Of a stretch of 64,000 bases of DNA, positions 24,427 through 34,769 are shown in pieces. Made by a program: the position numbers and the translations under genes. How positions within the stretch are numbered: position 1 is the stretch's first letter; each line of letters opens with the position of its first letter. A model generated the notes under the pieces. It was not told the origin of the DNA. It saw nothing but the letters and a program-made list of their open reading frames with translations, and ran no database searches. This DNA comes from Paramoeba atlantica (taxonomy: Eukaryota > Discosea): the NCBI GenBank assembly GCA_977017575.1, contig CDRNVI010000151.1, forward strand, positions 103,657-167,656. Reading direction: 5' to 3'.

Positions 24427-24814
24427 AGGAGTGTTTCTTAAAAGTGGGAGTTAACATGAAAACAACCCCTGCCTTGATTTTTTTTTATCTCTTTTGGAAA
24501 ACTTCTTTTAATAAAAAAAAAAAATTAAAACAAAATACTTAAGGAAAATGATTTTATTATTTTTAAAAATTTGTTTTCTTTTTCAGGAGAGGGGAAATGA
24601 TCAACAACAACACATTTGCGTTTTTTGAACGGCGAGAAAAGTCTTTTCGTTTTCATCTTCTTTTATTCAACAACCTGACCTGTGGGCACAAGAAAAGAGG
24701 CACATTCAGAAAAAGAGGCACTTTTTTGGTTGTTTTTAAAAAACACACAAAACACACACACACAAAAAAAAAAAAGAGAAAAAAATGAAATGATTTAAAT
24801 ATTAACATTTTATT
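24427..24814. other. Convergent intergenic spacer
   Basis: 388 bp between the Prp8 stop and the stop of the kinase-PX gene. A/T-rich with homopolymer runs; only 3' untranslated sequence is expected. I see no gene or RNA in it. Confidence 0.6.
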
Positions 24815-26686
24815 TCATTCAACAATTTCCTCAACTCGAGCCTTTTGATGAGTCAAAAAATATTTAAATAGAGGAGTTTCAAAGACTTCTTCGATTTCCA
24901 ACAACTTTTCTAAATACAACTGAAGATCCTCGGATCTCTTTTTCACAAAATCAGGATCCATATTCCCAAAAAATTTCGAGGGAGGGAGATCAGGGAGAGG
25001 AACAGAGGAATGATTTTTTTGGACTTTACCATGAAATTCAGTAAAATCAGAGTAAGTTCGATAGATCTCCCATTGGTGTTTTTTGTGTACAACTTGGATC
25101 GAATAAACAATAAAAGAAAACAAAAAATTCCTCTTCACTTCTTGTTTGAGAATCTTCGCCGCATACGGTTTTGTACTTTTCCCCTTATGAACATTTTTCT
25201 TCTCAAATACCTCCAAATTCTTAAAGTCAAATTTCTTTGGTTTTTTCTTCTTTCGAGATAACTCTTTTCCTCCAATCTCGCTGTCACTCTCACTCTCAGT
25301 ATCACTCGTCTCATCGTCATCTGTGATATTCGCAGTTCCCCGAAGAAGCCTCTCAACTTGATTCATATCTTGGTCTGGATCAGACCAATCAATATTCTTT
25401 AAAGATTCTTTTGGGCAATTCGGATTTTCATCAAGGAGAGAATTATAGCGTCGAACCGACTCTGCAACTCGCTCTAGAGTTGGAACTCGTTTTAATTTTC
25501 CGCCACCACCACCACCGCCATCGCCACTATCATCATCATCACCGCCCGCTGCACTACTACAACTACTACCACGATTACTACTACTACTACCACTCGCAAC
25601 AGATGACAATCTCGATTTGAGATTTGGAATGGAAGATTTTCGATAGTTAAGGATCCATGGGTGAGTGAAAAGTTGCAACGCAGTAGGAGGTTGTGAAACA
25701 TCTGGGAGCGCACGAAAACAAGTTAATAAAAAGTTCTCAAGGTTTGGGCTAATCTTCTCGGGAAGAGGAGGATGGGGTTCTCTGGCCATTTTAAACATTG
25801 CAGCCATTGCCGACATATCGAAATAAGGAGGATACCCTGTCACAAGTTCGATAATCGTACACCCAACAGACCAAATATCACTGGCAGGAGATGCTGGTTT
25901 GAGATGAATGACATCCGGGTCCATCCAAAATGGAGAACCTTGCGCAAGGTCTGTTAATGAGGATGACTCAATATCAACAGAGTGAGTTACACTTTCTTCT
26001 CCTTCTCCTGATTCCACCATAAACGAGAATGTCGCGATCCCAAAATCGGCAAGCTTCAGAACATTCTCCTCTGTGATCAATAAATTGCTCCCTTTGATAT
26101 CACGATGAACAATTCCGCGTGAATGAAGGTAATGAAGCCCAGATAAGACTTGGTCAATGTAACAAGAAGCAAGAGATTCAGGGAAGAAACCGGATCGACT
26201 TAACATATTTGCTAAACTTCCACTATCAACGTACTCCAAAATAATATTCACGTGTGAAGACTGATGGAGAATTCCAATATACTTTACGATGTTCGGATGA
26301 TCCAGATCTTTCAAGATTGCTATTTCTTTCTCTAGTTGTGAGTTGGTCGACTCCATTTTGAGGTGTTTAATGGCGACATGATGACCTGTAAGAGGATCAA
26401 TAGCTTTGTATACAACACCAAATTGTCCTTGACCCAATTTTTCAATCACTTGATAACTTCCAATGGAAAAATCTGGTCCCCTTCGACTCTTTTGAGAATC
26501 TCCAATCCGCCCCGTAGCGTTCAGGTCAATCGCATCTTTCTCGTTCGGAGGAGAATGTCGAATATGTTGACAACCCCCTTGAGATTCGGCTCTCTTTGAT
26601 CGAGTATATTTCAAGAGAGACCTCTCTTTTGAGTTTTCAGATATTTGATGTGTTGGCGAGCGGGGCCTTTTCTGATGAAGAGCCAT
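24815..26686 (-). CDS. STE-type protein kinase fused to a C-terminal PX domain, single exon
   Basis: 623 residues from ATG 26686. A basic N-terminus of about 75 residues precedes a kinase domain (about 76-345): glycine loop GQGQFG, VAIK lysine, HRDIKGSN catalytic loop, DFG. It resembles Cdc15/Cdc7/MAP3K-epsilon kinases of cytokinesis (septation) pathways. The APE motif is altered: the activation segment ends SPFWMDPDV rather than MAPEV. A Ser/Gly/Asp-rich linker follows. The C-terminal PX-like domain (about 500-615) has YRTYSDF, PLPDLPPSKFFG and the RSEDLQLYLEKLL helix, and should bind phosphoinositides and place the kinase on membranes. Kinase class and PX assignment are from motifs; substrates unknown. 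Confidence 0.85.
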   Translation of the reverse strand: MALHQKRPRSPTHQISENSKERSLLKYTRSKRAESQGGCQHIRHSPPNEKDAIDLNATGRIGDSQKSRRGPDFSIGSYQVIEKLGQGQFGVVYKAIDPLTGHHVAIKHLKMESTNSQLEKEIAILKDLDHPNIVKYIGILHQSSHVNIILEYVDSGSLANMLSRSGFFPESLASCYIDQVLSGLHYLHSRGIVHRDIKGSNLLITEENVLKLADFGIATFSFMVESGEGEESVTHSVDIESSSLTDLAQGSPFWMDPDVIHLKPASPASDIWSVGCTIIELVTGYPPYFDMSAMAAMFKMAREPHPPLPEKISPNLENFLLTCFRALPDVSQPPTALQLFTHPWILNYRKSSIPNLKSRLSSVASGSSSSNRGSSCSSAAGGDDDDSGDGGGGGGGKLKRVPTLERVAESVRRYNSLLDENPNCPKESLKNIDWSDPDQDMNQVERLLRGTANITDDDETSDTESESDSEIGGKELSRKKKKPKKFDFKNLEVFEKKNVHKGKSTKPYAAKILKQEVKRNFLFSFIVYSIQVVHKKHQWEIYRTYSDFTEFHGKVQKNHSSVPLPDLPPSKFFGNMDPDFVKKRSEDLQLYLEKLLEIEEVFETPLFKYFLTHQKARVEEIVE

Positions 26687-26883
26687 CCATCAGAGAGAAA
26701 GGTCGCAATGCGCTCAAAGAAACACGAGAAAGAAAAGATTTTCTTCTTCTCGTTCCGAACACAAAAAAAATCCGGATGGAGAGGAGGGAAAAAAAAGAAG
26801 ATGAGGAATTTACACAACAAGAATAGGAACAAAAAAAAAAAGGAAGGACAAAAACAAAAAACAAAAGCAAAAAAACAGGGAGA

Positions 26884-26926
26884 TGGGGGGGGGAGGGGGA
26901 AGGTGGTTGGGAGGGGGAAAGGGAGA
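26884..26926 (+). other. Potential G-quadruplex tract
   Basis: Four or more runs of three to nine G separated by one to nine bases on the plus strand, about 200 bp upstream of the kinase-PX start codon and on its template side. Confidence 0.6.
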
Positions 26927-27019
26927 TTTTTTTTGAGAAATTCCACAAAGATTGGTCCACACCTTCGCTGGTTTTGTTTTTGTTTTCTGTTTTTTGTTTG
27001 TTGCAACCCAAAAAATTTC

Positions 27020-27027
27020 TGACGTCA
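27020..27027. promoter_or_regulatory. CRE/ATF-like palindrome TGACGTCA
   Basis: Perfect eight-base palindrome, followed by GCGTGACG, 179 bp upstream of the three-repeat protein gene. bZIP (CREB/ATF) factors bind this motif in other eukaryotes; use here is inferred. Confidence 0.45.
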
Positions 27028-27205
27028 GCGTGACGAATAAAAAGGTGGAGTGGAGTTTTTATTTTTTCTTTTTTGTTGGTTTTTTATGAATCTGAAATAT
27101 AAAAAGGTTTACTGTGAAAAGGCACTCAAATGTAGACAATGTCCTTCGCTTATTATTTTTTCGGTTTTTTTTCTTTCTTTTTTTCGAAAGACAATTTGGA
27201 CAAAG

Positions 27206-27780
27206 ATGGAGCTCCACGCTGCAAATGAAAAATTTGGGGGATTGACGGACGAAGAAAAGTTATTGGTTTAAAGTTTTTTTATATTTTTTTTGACTTTCGT
27301 TTTTTTTTTTGGTGTTGTTGACGACTTAAGGTCAGATTTATGAGAAAAAAATGTCAGACGGACAAACCCTTGACACCTTGCATGCTGCTGTTCATAATGC
27401 AGAAAAAGATCCTTTCATTCACAACTTTTTCGAAAAATTTGAGGGTCTTTCGGAAGAACAAAAACATCAGGTTTAAACCTCTTCTTTTTCTCTTTTGTTC
27501 TTTCTCTCTTTTTTTTCTGGTTTTTCCTCTTCCTAAATCTTTCCATCAGATCTACGAACAAGGGCTTTCCGAGGGACAAATTTTGGATAAAAATCGAGAG
27601 GGACTCAAAGAAGACCAATTTAATGAAAATCACATGGATAAGTTTGCTGGTTTCTCTGATGAACAAAAAGAAAAACTCTATCAGAGAAGAACCTCAGTTG
27701 GCCAGGCGATTGACTCTCTCTCCGTTGACGAACAAAAAAGACTTTCGACACTCTCTCCAAGATCTCCAAGAGATCCCTAG
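27206..27780 (+). CDS. Small protein of three about 25-residue repeats, three exons, function unknown
   Basis: CDS join(27206..27265,27336..27470,27550..27780), 141 residues. I do not recognise the family. Three copies of a helical-looking unit occur: KFGGLTDEEKLLIYEKKMSD, KFEGLSEEQKHQIYEQGLSE and KFAGFSDEQKEKLYQRRTSV, each followed by GQ..D. A degenerate fourth (SVDEQKRL) ends the protein. Both introns are phase 0 and cut repeats 1 and 2 at the same place, just before IYE. The protein is charged, has no signal peptide or membrane segment, and is probably soluble. Expression of the whole reading frame is supported by the perfect match of repeat phase across both introns. Confidence 0.75.
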
Positions 27781-28035
27781 AGATGAAAATTTCTATGGGA
27801 TTGATTCCTTTGTTCTTGATTTCTTCAATTTGTACAGAATTTTGTTTTTTCTTCAATCCATTCTGAGCCAAGCTTTTCAATTTCCCCCGCTTCTGGAAAA
27901 ATAAAAAGAAAAAAATTCATTTGGCGAAACAACCACACAAAATGACTTTGTGTGGTTTTTTTTTTTGTCATTTTTTTTGTTTTGTTTTTTGTTTTCTTCT
28001 TCATCGCTTTTTCCAAAAGACTGAGTTTGAAGATA

Positions 28036-28631
28036 ATGGCTTCTCATGAGGATCTTCTTGATCAGCTCACTGATGCGATTGAACGCAACCGGGAACAGGC
28101 AGATCAAGAAAGAATTTTCAATTTGATAAAGGAAAAGAAACTTCCTTTCGAAGCAAAATCGATGAGTTACAACCCACTCCACAAAGCTTGTTGGAACAAA
28201 AATGTGCGGATGACAAAATTGCTCCTTTCTCACGGAGCAGATCCTGACATTTTGAACACCAACAAGAAATGTCCTCTGCATTATGCTGCTGAATTTAATG
28301 CAGTACAATGTGCTCAATTGGTTTTAGACAAGGATGCTCAAGTTGATGTGGTTGAAGGAAGAGGGAGAACTCCTTTGTATATTGCCGCAGAATATGAAGG
28401 CAATGATGTTGGTATTTTGTTGTTGGCTTATGGTGCTGATCCTTATTTGAAGTGTTTCCATGCGGGAGGTCCTCTTTTTCTGTAAAAAAAAAAAATCTTT
28501 TTCTTCTGCTTTTTTTTTTCTCACGCTTTATGGTAGGTGAGAGATCACCAGCTGACATCGCCAAAGGTTCATTAAAAGAAGCGATTGACACTGGCCAGTT
28601 TGGTATCAGCGTTAAGCCAGCCAAAAGGTGA
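28036..28631 (+). CDS. Short ankyrin-repeat protein, two exons
   Basis: CDS join(28036..28468,28537..28631), 175 residues. Start MASHEDLLDQL follows a T-rich leader. About four ankyrin repeats: YNPLHKACWNKNVRMTKLLL, CPLHYAAEFNAVQCAQLVL, TPLYIAAEYEGNDVGILLL, and RSPADIAKG across the intron. The intron (28469-28536) has donor GGTCCTC and acceptor GGTAG. The protein is likely a protein-binding adaptor; partners unknown. Confidence 0.85.
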
Positions 28632-28885
28632 TGAAAACGGAAAGAGAAAAAAGAAACATCCAAATGAGAACCTACATTTGAAAGTAAATCTTCTCCCAGC
28701 TTTTTGCCTTTTCTCAGAAAACACAACAAAGATAATAAGACAAATAAATAAGACAAATAAATAAGACAAATAGTAATGATGAAAAAGATATCAAAACCAG
28801 ATCTTCAGTTTGATTTTTTTTTTTTTGATCTTTGTGAATGATTTCATTCAACACAAAGTTTAAAGTTTCTTCTCTTTTTCTTCTT

Positions 28886-30741
28886 CTATTTGGTGTTGAT
28901 TTCTTTCAATCCATTCATTTGTTCTTCATGCGAACTCACATGATGAATTTTTTCTTTGGTTTGTTTCTCTTTCTTCCTCACTTCAGTTCGATCTGCAGGT
29001 TGGTGGTGATGAAAACACGCCTCAAGAATACCTTTAATTTTGCTTTCAATTTGGTCATCAAGTTGAGAAATTCCCAAAAGTTGGGTGGCCTCATTTTTAA
29101 ATTCATCATTTTCGGACCGCTGGATAATCGCTGTGGGTGGGACGAAAATAAAAGCTTTTTTGAGAACAAGATTGTTGAGAGAAGATATCCCCCTTGGAAG
29201 GAGGGAGAGGAAGTTCTTCTTTCTTCTCTTTTGGAGAAGAAAGTTCAGTTTCAAACTGATCTGAACCTGATATTGCTCCTGCCATTGAAGAGAAATAATT
29301 CTTTAGCTGTTCATCGAGAACCTGATAGTAAAAGATATCAAAAAAAAAAAGAAAAAAAGAAAAAGGAAAACTGGACGGATTTTCGGAAAGAAAAAAAATT
29401 CCTGACCTTAATTTCGTTGGGAGAATTTAGTTCATCTGAGAAACACCCAAATTCGAGAGATTGTGCCTCAGGACAAGAATCGGAATGAGAGAGAGAGGCC
29501 TCCAATAACTTCTGCATAGCATTAAAAACGCAGCAATTGAGAATTTTCTTTGAAGGAGCAGGTTCAGAAGATAAATAAGATAGTGTTTGTTGCGGGTTAC
29601 GAGATGGGTTCGACAATTGATGGATTTGAAAGACAAGCATGACACTCTTCGAGAGGAGGTATTCCTTTAAAGATGGCCCAAATTTCAATTTTGATTCGAG
29701 AACAATTTTGGACCATGTTTTGTTGGGATCAATACTTTGAATATAAGCACGAAATCGATAGAAAGGATCTTCTGGAAGTCTATTGAAAAAGAGGATATCG
29801 TCTTCGTGATTGACCGAACTAAAATAGACACCACAACTCAACGAATGTGATTCATAAACGAAACTTGAACGACCGCAAATACGAGACGAAAGATCCATTT
29901 TTGTTCTTGGGGGTAGGGAAGGTTGTTGCCTCGAAAGATTAATCTGTAAGATGATATCAAGTTCACTCTGTAATATCTCACAGAAGCCAAGAAACTGAGG
30001 ATAGCTGTTGTGAAAAGGGGATGTGTTGCAAAGCAGGAGCATTTGAAATGATGTACTTGGGAGAGGCGAATCAAAGCTCAATTCATCAACCGTTTTAGAC
30101 ACTCGCGAAATCTCAAAGTCCAGAAAGGAATCAAGGGTCACTTCGGTTTGCACCAAGGTAGACAAACCATCAAAAAAGTGAAACAAAAATTTCGATCGTA
30201 GCCCAAATTTTCGAGTCTGCAGAATTGATTTTCGAACAAGTGTCCCTAAGGGGGTATAATCTAAAAGGGGTGGGGGGGAAGAATATAAAATGAGAATGGA
30301 GAAAGAATAATGAAGTTCCAATTTGAGATTTTTGAAAAAAAGAAGGACAAAGGAAAAAGCGATTTGGATACCAAAAAATTCATCAATTATCTTGTCCCAG
30401 TCATGTTGGAAACCAATTGAAGTCACTAAAAAGTAAATAAAATTCAGAAAAGGAAAGGGTTCGTGAGAAAATGTGGAAAAGAAGAGAGGAAAGAGGGGTC
30501 TGGCAACCTGACACCTCAGAGAGAGTTGCTCGATGGTGAGGCTGATCCCGGGTTTCTTGAATCTGAAAAGAAATTTGAGGTCGTGATTCAATCGATGAAA
30601 GGTTTCGAGAGCGTTCGAGGCAGATAAATTCAGCCCACTGAATGGGAAAAAAAAAGAATCAAAAAGAATCTCAAAAGCAAAGGACCACACATACGAACAA
30701 CAAGCTTACCTCACAAAGCAAATTTTCGGTTTGAGGGTTCA
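28886..30741 (-). CDS. Unrecognised multi-exon protein
   Basis: I do not recognise this gene. A long minus-strand frame, open over most of 30690-29400, encodes text with normal amino-acid balance (ILQTRKFGLRSKFLFHFFDG, RLPEDPFYRFRAYIQSIDPN). Splice signals support exons: an upstream piece beginning MNPQTENLLCE (ATG 30741, donor GTAAGC), probably an intron at about 30511-30424, then an exon ending SPNEIK that joins VLDEQLKNYFSSMAG at 29322. A frame change near 29150 suggests a short intron of about 37 nt. The last exon has NEATQLLGISQLDDQIESK and ends TAG at 28886. The true 5' end is uncertain, because the acceptor-like CAG at 30772 implies a further upstream exon. No membrane segment or known motif. 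Confidence 0.5.
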
Positions 30742-30807
30742 TGCGATGTGCTCTTCTTTCCAAAGGAGTTCTGTTTAAAAAGGAAAAAGAAAAAGCAAAA
30801 ACGAAGG

Positions 30808-31150
30808 ATTTCGACGAAAGGCGAGTTGACCTTCGGTGGAATCGGTGCGAGCGTCAAAAGACGTAAAATCGAGGTCGGTGCGCCATTTCGAAGAAGATTT
30901 TCGAAAAAAAAAAAGAGGATTTCTCTTTTCTTCTTTTGGTTTTCTTTTTCTCAACCTTTCAGAATTAAATCATTCTGAGAAATTTTGTTTGAAGCTTGAG
31001 TCCATTGAGGGGAAAACTTTGAGTCAAATCGATCTGGTTTCACAAATGGAGGGCGATGAAAGTGAAAGGAAAAAAGAGTTGCACGAAACTTTGGTTACCA
31101 ACCGCGAGGAAAAAAAAGACAAGTTCAACATTTCCTTAATGATCTCATGA
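30808..31150 (+). CDS. Possible small split gene, incompletely resolved
   Basis: A G/C-richer, homopolymer-free segment at 30808-30860 encodes GELTFGGIGASVKR in frame. A donor GTAAAA and an acceptor CTTTCAG at 30961 would join it to LNHSEKFCLKLESIEGKTLS and an acidic/basic C-terminus ending at TGA 31150. The intron is pyrimidine-rich on the plus strand, as is typical here, which favours this strand. No ATG is found in the right frame upstream, so the first exon is missing or overlaps the opposite gene. Function unknown. Confidence 0.3.
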
Positions 31151-31385
31151 AGGAGGAGAGAAATTGGAGTTAGGATCTGACAGTCCTGTCAATTAGCAAA
31201 TATGGATCTGTTAGTTTTTTGACAATTTCAGTCCAAAGCCACAAAAACGAAAAACAAAAAACGAAAAAACGAAAAACGAGAGGAAGACACCACTCAGGAC
31301 ACCACCCTTATTTAGATTTTGGAGTGGTATTGAGAGGGACACCCCTTCATTTTTTTTTCGGTTTGGAGTCCAAACAACAAACAGA

Positions 31386-34300
31386 ATGTCTTCAGTCAAA
31401 AGAAGAAAAATTGCAATGTCTGAGGTACGACCGATCGAAGAGCAGCCTTCAGTTGATTCTCAAGAAAGCCCTCTCTCAAAGTCTTGTTCTCTTCCTTCTC
31501 AGAAACCGCAGGTTTTTGTTCAAATTCATGAGAACAGAAAGTAACAGGCACTGACTTTCGTTGAAAATACACCAAAGCCTGGCGCAGTTCCCTGGAGCAG
31601 TAGTCCCCATCTTTCATCTGCAATCTTACAAGCCGCACAACCTTTTTCAGTCCCACCTGGATTCTCGTTGTTTGACACGACACCTGAGAGTCCAGGGCAT
31701 GAAGCTGACTTCTTAGCTCCCACCAATCGTCCTTCAATGAATGAAGAAGCAGATCAAGAAATGCTTGATTCTGAGGGACTCTTACCAAGGTTTGTTGGAA
31801 ATGGATAAACTAATATTTAGATTAGAATATGAAATGTATAAAAATATCTTGATATAGCAAGATTATATTAATCTTTTCAGACTCAGAAACTCACATTTTT
31901 CAAATTTCAAAAGTGAGGTGAATGAAGAGATCCAGCCTTTGTACAAAAAACTATCTTCTTCCCTTGAAACTATTGAAACCAATATCTTAACTGATTTTGA
32001 TTTTGTGAGAAGAAAGTGTGTTTGGAGACACTCAAAGGTGAAAAAAATTCAGAATTTCTTGAATGATTTTTTTTTTGCTTTTTCCTTGAAAGAGGAGGAA
32101 ATATTATCTTTTTGTATTCACAAACCTTTTTTTCTCGAAATATGTAGAGCACTTCAATACCTCCTGCTCCTCGTTTTGGACATACAGTTTCTGTCATCAA
32201 CAACAAATTATTTATGATTGGGGGAGGAGATCATAATCTTTTTAGTGATTTTCTACATGTGTTGAATCTTCGTTCTTTGAGGTGGCATACATTAAGTTGT
32301 GCTGGGCCAGAACCGTGCCCCCGTGCAAATCACTCAGGTTTCCTCCCCCACAATCTTTTTATTTTCTTTATTTTCGAGAAGGGAGGATAATTTTTAAGTG
32401 GAGAAGATTTTCTCTCCTTTTTTTTTATTTTTTATTCTTTCTCTTTTAAAGAAAAAAAACATAAAAATTGAAATTCTCTTTTCTGAATCTTTAGCTGTTA
32501 TAATTGGTGATATTCTTGCAATTTGGGGTGGAACTGGGTATGGAGTTGATAATGCAATTTATTTTTTGGATACATCTTCGAACTCTTGGTATCGTTTTGA
32601 AGGAGAAAACGCTCCACAAGTTCGAGCATCCCATACAATGACTTGTTTGTGTTTAAGTTAATTCATTTTTTTTTTTTTTCTTCTCTCAATTCACTATTTT
32701 TTATATTTTTTTAGATATTGGCAACAAACAGCTCCTTCTCTTTGGAGGAGAAAGAGATGGAGAATTTTGTGAACAAATGTATATTTTTGATTATTCAAAG
32801 ATGGTTTGGTTACCACTGACTCGACCTCAACCATCATCAACCCCTCTTCTCTCTGGACATGCTTCTGTTTTATGGAATGGGGATCTTTATGTTTTTGGTG
32901 GTCAAGGACCCAACCATCAAAGTGAAATTCATCTGTTTTCTCTGAAAAGTCAATCATGGTCTGTTATTTCAGCGTCTTCAAGCTCAAACCAACCAGGTAA
33001 AATTCTTTTTTTTTTCTTTCATTTATTTTTAACAAACTTGATTCTTTTGATGATAGATGGGGGGCTTTGTTCTCATACCTGGACACTAATTTCTAAAAAT
33101 GTTGCTCTGTTATTTGGTGGGTGGGTTACTCCACAATCAACATCAGAAATCACTTCTGAAAAGCGGCCACTAAATATTTCTCAATGTTCAGTGAGCGAAA
33201 AGCAAGTCAATGGTCAAATATTTGCGTTTGATTTTACTAAAAAGTTTGTTGTTCTTTTTTTTTTTAAAAAAAAAAATCCTTTATTTCTTTTTGGCATTTC
33301 TCATCACTCTCCCTTTCTCTTTTTCTCTCTCTCTCTTTTGCTCCCCTCCCTTTTTTTTTTTTTTAGAAATTGGTCCCCTTTGAATTCAGTGGAACCTCTT
33401 CGATTCTCAGGAAATAGTGCGCGTGAAGTTCCTCCTGCACGTTTTGGGCATGCAGTTTCTCTTACGCCTGGTGGTCGGCTCTTATTGTTTGGAGGACGGA
33501 CTTTGAGTTCTTTGTCATCAGGAACGTCTTTATCAAGTTCAAATGATTTGTGGTTTTTACAACTCTCACTTCCTCCCACCCCGCCCCCCATTCAATTCAA
33601 AAAATCAACTGCTACTAAATTAGAGGTTTTCATAAATTTTTTTATTTGATATTTGATATTTATTGAATTGGATTGAATTCTGAATATGGTTTTTCATTTT
33701 CTTATTTTATTCAGCTGTATTGGACTGCACAAGATTGTAGTGTCGACAGTTACCGAGTCGAAAGATCCAAAGATGGTGGAAAATCATGGGACTCTGTCTA
33801 TTTAGGGTCTGCTCATAATTATGTCATTCAAGATCTGGAGGTTTTTTAAAATGAATCAATTTTTTTTTCCCTTTTTTGTTGAAATTAAAAAAAATCTTTC
33901 TTTTCAGCCAAATACAGAGTTTCTTTTTCGATTATCAGCAGCAAATCAACTCGGATTTAGCGACCCAAGTAAAGCTGTTTCGAAATCAACCCCTTCAGGC
34001 AGCCCTCCAGGTAAGATTCTTTTCTCTCTTCAAAGAAGAGATATTTTTTTTTATTTTCTTTTTTTTTTTTTTGTTGAAAATTTTTATTTCAGGTCGAATG
34101 GAACCGATTGTGTTTGGGAGAGTTTTCCAAAGACAGATTTTAGTCCGTTGGGATCCTCCAAAAGACAGTGGGTTTTCTTTTTTTCCATTTCTTTCAATTT
34201 TTTTTTCCAAAAGTTGTTTCCCCACTGAAATAAAATTTCTCTCTCTCTCTCTCTCTCTCTCTCATACACAGTGGACACCAAATTGAGTCTTACACTTTGA

Positions 34301-34769
34301 TGCAATCATCTGATGGAAAAGAGTGGACAGAATGTTACAAAGGAACTGAAACGTCCTTTAAAGCAAGCAACTTGCACGCTGACACAAGATATTGGTTCCG
34401 AGTTGCAGCATCAAACGCGTTTGGAACTGGAAAATGGACACCAATTGCTTCAGTTGTTACCCAACCACCACGATCTCAAAACCCAAAAAAACCCTTGGTT
34501 CATTCTTCTTTTCGACCTTTTTCTTTTTCTTTTTTTTTTTTTTTTTTTTTTTTGATTTTGTATGTGTGATGTCATCAATTGATGGACTTAAAAAATCTGA
34601 TTGTCCTCCTATTTTGTAGGCACCAGGTGAAAGGGATATGTTTCAACAACGGATTACAGAACTCCTTCGTGAGAACGAAGAACTGAAAGAAAAACTCCAC
34701 GAATTGGAAACTGCAAATCGAAGATTAAAGAGCAGCTGCGATTTCCACCATGTTCCAGGCAAATTTTAA
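31386..34769 (+). CDS. Kelch-repeat and fibronectin-III protein (HCF-like layout), multi-exon
   Basis: Start MSSVKRRKIAMSEV, with a nuclear-localisation-like KRRK. A short disordered and helical N-terminus precedes Kelch repeats: PPAPRFGHTVSVINNKLFMI, VIIGDILAIWGGTGYG, KQLLLFGGERDGEF, WNGDLYVFGGQGP, NVALLFGGW, RFGHAVSLTPGGRLLLFGGR. These should form one six-bladed propeller. Two fibronectin-III domains follow (YRVERSKDGGKSW with FRLSAANQLGFS; YTLMQSSDGKEWTE with YWFRVAASNAFGTG), then a coiled coil (ITELLRENEELKEKLHELE). Propeller plus paired FN3 is the arrangement of host cell factor proteins, but the coiled coil replaces the HCF repeats. At least ten introns; the first (31510-31545) is only 36 nt. 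Probably a protein-protein scaffold. Confidence 0.8.

Larger units (their letters stand above)
26687..27205. promoter_or_regulatory. Divergent promoter region with G-rich tract and palindromic TGACGTCA
   Basis: 519 bp between two divergent start codons. Contains purine-rich low complexity, a G-run cluster at 26884-26926 and a TGACGTCA site at 27020-27027. No credible gene. Confidence 0.5.
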
